From: Populus alba
Lineage: Eukaryota; Streptophyta; Magnoliopsida; Malpighiales; Salicaceae
Direction: 5' to 3'
Length of the DNA: 64,000 nucleotides
Assembly (NCBI RefSeq): GCF_005239225.2
Contig: NC_133302.1
Location: 19,013,357 to 19,077,356, forward strand
Shown here: piece after piece, positions 61,946 through 64,000 of the stretch
Layout of the letters: each line of letters starts with the position of its first letter
How positions within the stretch are numbered: position 1 is the stretch's first letter
Program-made: the position numbers and the translations under genes
Notes under the pieces: generated by a model
The model's database searches: none
Told to the model about the DNA's origin: nothing
What the model saw: the letters and a program-made list of their open reading frames with translations, nothing else

Positions 61946-63781
61946 ATTTTGTTCAGTCTCTGAGTTTTTGATCACCAATACAACTTTTTTTCCCATCATG
62001 AACTATTTGCTCTATCATACCTTTAATTTATATTACTTATCTAGCGTTGGTTCACAGTTATAACACTATCAAGTGTATTTGTTTTATAAGCTCGCGGCAG
62101 TGCGCAGGCATGTCATCTCGTATTAATTCCAGCTTGTAGAATAATTAGTAGAATTACAAACTCCAAACAGCACCCATACTTTTGAGTAAACAACTCTTTG
62201 ATCCCTGCAAATTTAATAATATCCCGCTTTGCTCTCTATTGTTTAAAGTTTTTTGATATCATGATGCATGAGGTTTTTGATAAAATGAATATTTTTCTTA
62301 GTTTATGAATTGTTTTTCTATTCAACACTTTAAGTATATTTATTTCAGTTTATACTTTGTTTTTTCTCTATTGTTTGAAGTATGTTTTAACCTCTCTCTT
62401 TTTTTTAATAACCAAACAACATGAATTCTAAAAGCTGATAGTGTTTTCTAAAATATATTTATCATATAATTACTTGATATGCGCTATAACCAAGTTTAGT
62501 TTAAGAAAATATAAAATAATATAAAAATTTAGATGATCAGGTTAAAAATTAAGGTTGACACTATAAAGCCTGATTATATCCTATTAACTATATTTATTTA
62601 TTTTTTAAAAAATTATTATTTTAATTTATAAAAAAATTGAGTTCAATGTAATCCGGTACATGGCGTGGATTAAAAACTCTATCACAGCCTACATGGAGAC
62701 ATAGCCTGTTTTGGTAAACAGTATTTATGGTTTGTTTGGAATTGCAATGGTTTAAAATATTTTTTATTTAAAAATATATTAAAATAATATTTTTTTTAAT
62801 TTTAAAAAATTATTGTTTATATTAATATACCAAAATAATCTAAAAATATAAAAATAATTTTTTTTTTTAATAAAAAAATTAAAATTTTTAATAACACAGT
62901 TTCCATCTATTCTCAAACGTGACTTGAATTAATGTTGGACACGCGGTTTAATGATCAATAAAACATCTCCAACGAACGACCAATGTTCCACACCTACTAG
63001 CGCGCCAAGAATTAATTGTGTCTTAAAGACCTTACTTTTTGTGTAAAATACACTTTGATCCCTTTATATTTAATAATATCTCACTTTGCTCTCAATTGGT
63101 TAAATGCTTCTGATCTCATACATATAGTTCCCCAGAGTCTTCATGGTAGACGGAATATCATTACAAGTGTACAACTTTTTTTTTTTTTTTGAGACATTAG
63201 GCCAAGTATGAAATTGTTTATGCTGGAGCCAAGACTTAAAACTCAACGATATGCTAATGTAATATTTTTGTGTTATAGGATTTTTATTACCACCATTGCT
63301 TCCATATATACATGCAATATTATTATGAATAGACAAAGATATTAACATATATCTAACTTATATTTGTATTATAATTTTGTTTATTTGACTTTATATTACT
63401 TAACTCGACATATTTAATAATTTATGTATTAATAAATATTATTAGATGGGAAAATTATTCAAATTAATTATAATCATGTGATTCTCTATCAATTCTCTTG
63501 GTAAAATTTTCATTACAAAACGCATTCCTCTTTTGCGCAAGTGTTCAAAAACTCAGGTTGATTTGAGAGTTTTCTTAAGAATAGAACCCGAAGTGAAATA
63601 TTCGATAATCTACAGAGGGCAAACTATATTTTAACATTTTTTTATTATTGTTTTTAATGAAAAGACAAAACAACTGAATTGCAAACGGCTCTCTCATATA
63701 TATATATATATATATATGACACCTTCATCATTGCTTCTATATACTCTCCTAACACAGAAACCTCGAAAGACCAGGCAAAAA
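61946..63781. other. Intergenic DNA and ACX3 upstream region
   Basis: The dispersed AT-rich repeat recurs at about 62722-62920, starting gtttggaattgcaatgg. A phrase ccctgcaaatttaataatatc recurs in diverged form at about 62202 and 63060. No gene is seen before ACX3. Confidence 0.5.
63696..63717. repeat. (AT)n microsatellite just upstream of ACX3
   Basis: About eleven AT units end 65 bp before the ACX3 start codon. At that distance the run could also act as the TATA element of the gene, which would make its promoter length-variable. That role is an inference. Confidence 0.8.
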
Positions 63782-64000
63782 ATGGCACAAGAATCGTCAA
63801 TCAACAGAGCTTCACGTAGAACCAGAATACTAAACAACCACCTAATCCAATCTCCTTCAGACCCCACTTCATGCCTTCGATCAAACTCTTGTTTAAGCTA
63901 CACTCCACCAGAAGTAACTGAACGTCTTGGTTTCGACACCAAAGAAATGAGAAAAATTCTTGATCTCCACCACTTGGAGGACAGGGACTGGTTGTATGGT
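63782..64000 (+). CDS. ACX3: Acyl-CoA oxidase ACX3, first exon (partial)
   Basis: The window ends inside this gene. Seventy-three codons are present, with no stop, and they read as the N terminus of a peroxisomal acyl-CoA oxidase of the ACX3 type. SYTPPEVTERLGFD, EMRKILDLHH and LEDRDWLYG line up with the family start (SPPEL, GFDVKEMRKLL, DRDWLYG). ACX3 oxidises medium-chain acyl-CoAs in peroxisomal beta-oxidation. Near the N terminus, RTRILNNHL has the spacing of a PTS2 peroxisomal import signal (R-x6-H-L). The start at 63782 was chosen because it gives MAQESS directly before that signal. The FAD and catalytic parts lie beyond the window. Confidence 0.85.
   Translation, partial: MAQESSINRASRRTRILNNHLIQSPSDPTSCLRSNSCLSYTPPEVTERLGFDTKEMRKILDLHHLEDRDWLYG

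Overview
This is a plant nuclear window, almost certainly from poplar or willow (Salicaceae). It is AT-rich, gene-sparse and full of short dispersed repeats. Its split genes encode plant-only families: an X8/plasmodesmal callose-binding protein, a group E bZIP, a LOB-domain protein, a ROP GTPase and a RABA GTPase. No source was given, so the organism is an inference from gene content and repeat style.

Layout. 1-4.8 kb is repeat-rich intergenic DNA. 4.8-7.0 kb holds a minus-strand X8/GPI-anchored protein (PDCB5-like), with a 28-nt micro-exon and a 3' end copied three times. 8.3-8.9 kb is a broken 3-ketoacyl-CoA synthase fragment. 9-17.5 kb is repeats, including a Tourist/Harbinger-like element bounded by TAA. 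17.6-20.1 kb is an intronless gene for an 844-residue acidic coiled-coil protein. 22.7-23.7 kb has two weak small membrane ORFs. 25.3-27.8 kb is a four-exon bZIP34/61-like gene with a GC-AG intron. 33.4-37.4 kb is a decayed HGH1 (ARM-repeat) copy. 38.5-40.9 kb is a short glucosidase II beta-like secreted protein. 43.4-44.7 kb is a LOB-domain gene. 46.8-48.7 kb is a tandem pair of large terminal-inverted-repeat elements. 49.9-51.8 kb is a ROP/RAC GTPase with a second GC-AG intron. 55.3-56.9 kb is RABA1f. 59.0-59.4 kb is a LINE reverse-transcriptase remnant. 60.3-61.9 kb is an array of hairpin-bearing repeats. The window ends in the first exon of peroxisomal acyl-CoA oxidase ACX3.

The genes do not form one pathway. 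The run PDCB5-like / acidic protein / bZIP34-61 / glucosidase II beta-like matches Arabidopsis neighbours on chromosomes 3 (At3g58100-58120) and 2 (At2g42370-42390), as I recall those loci, so the left half looks like an old syntenic block. I found no CRISPR array, no rRNA or tRNA gene, and no convincing new multi-gene system. The most unusual items are the triplicated gene end, the micro-exon, the two GC-AG introns, the decaying HGH1 copy, the two transposon families that share a core but differ at their ends, and the hairpin repeat arrays. Exon joins were made by eye from reading frame, splice sites and family similarity.
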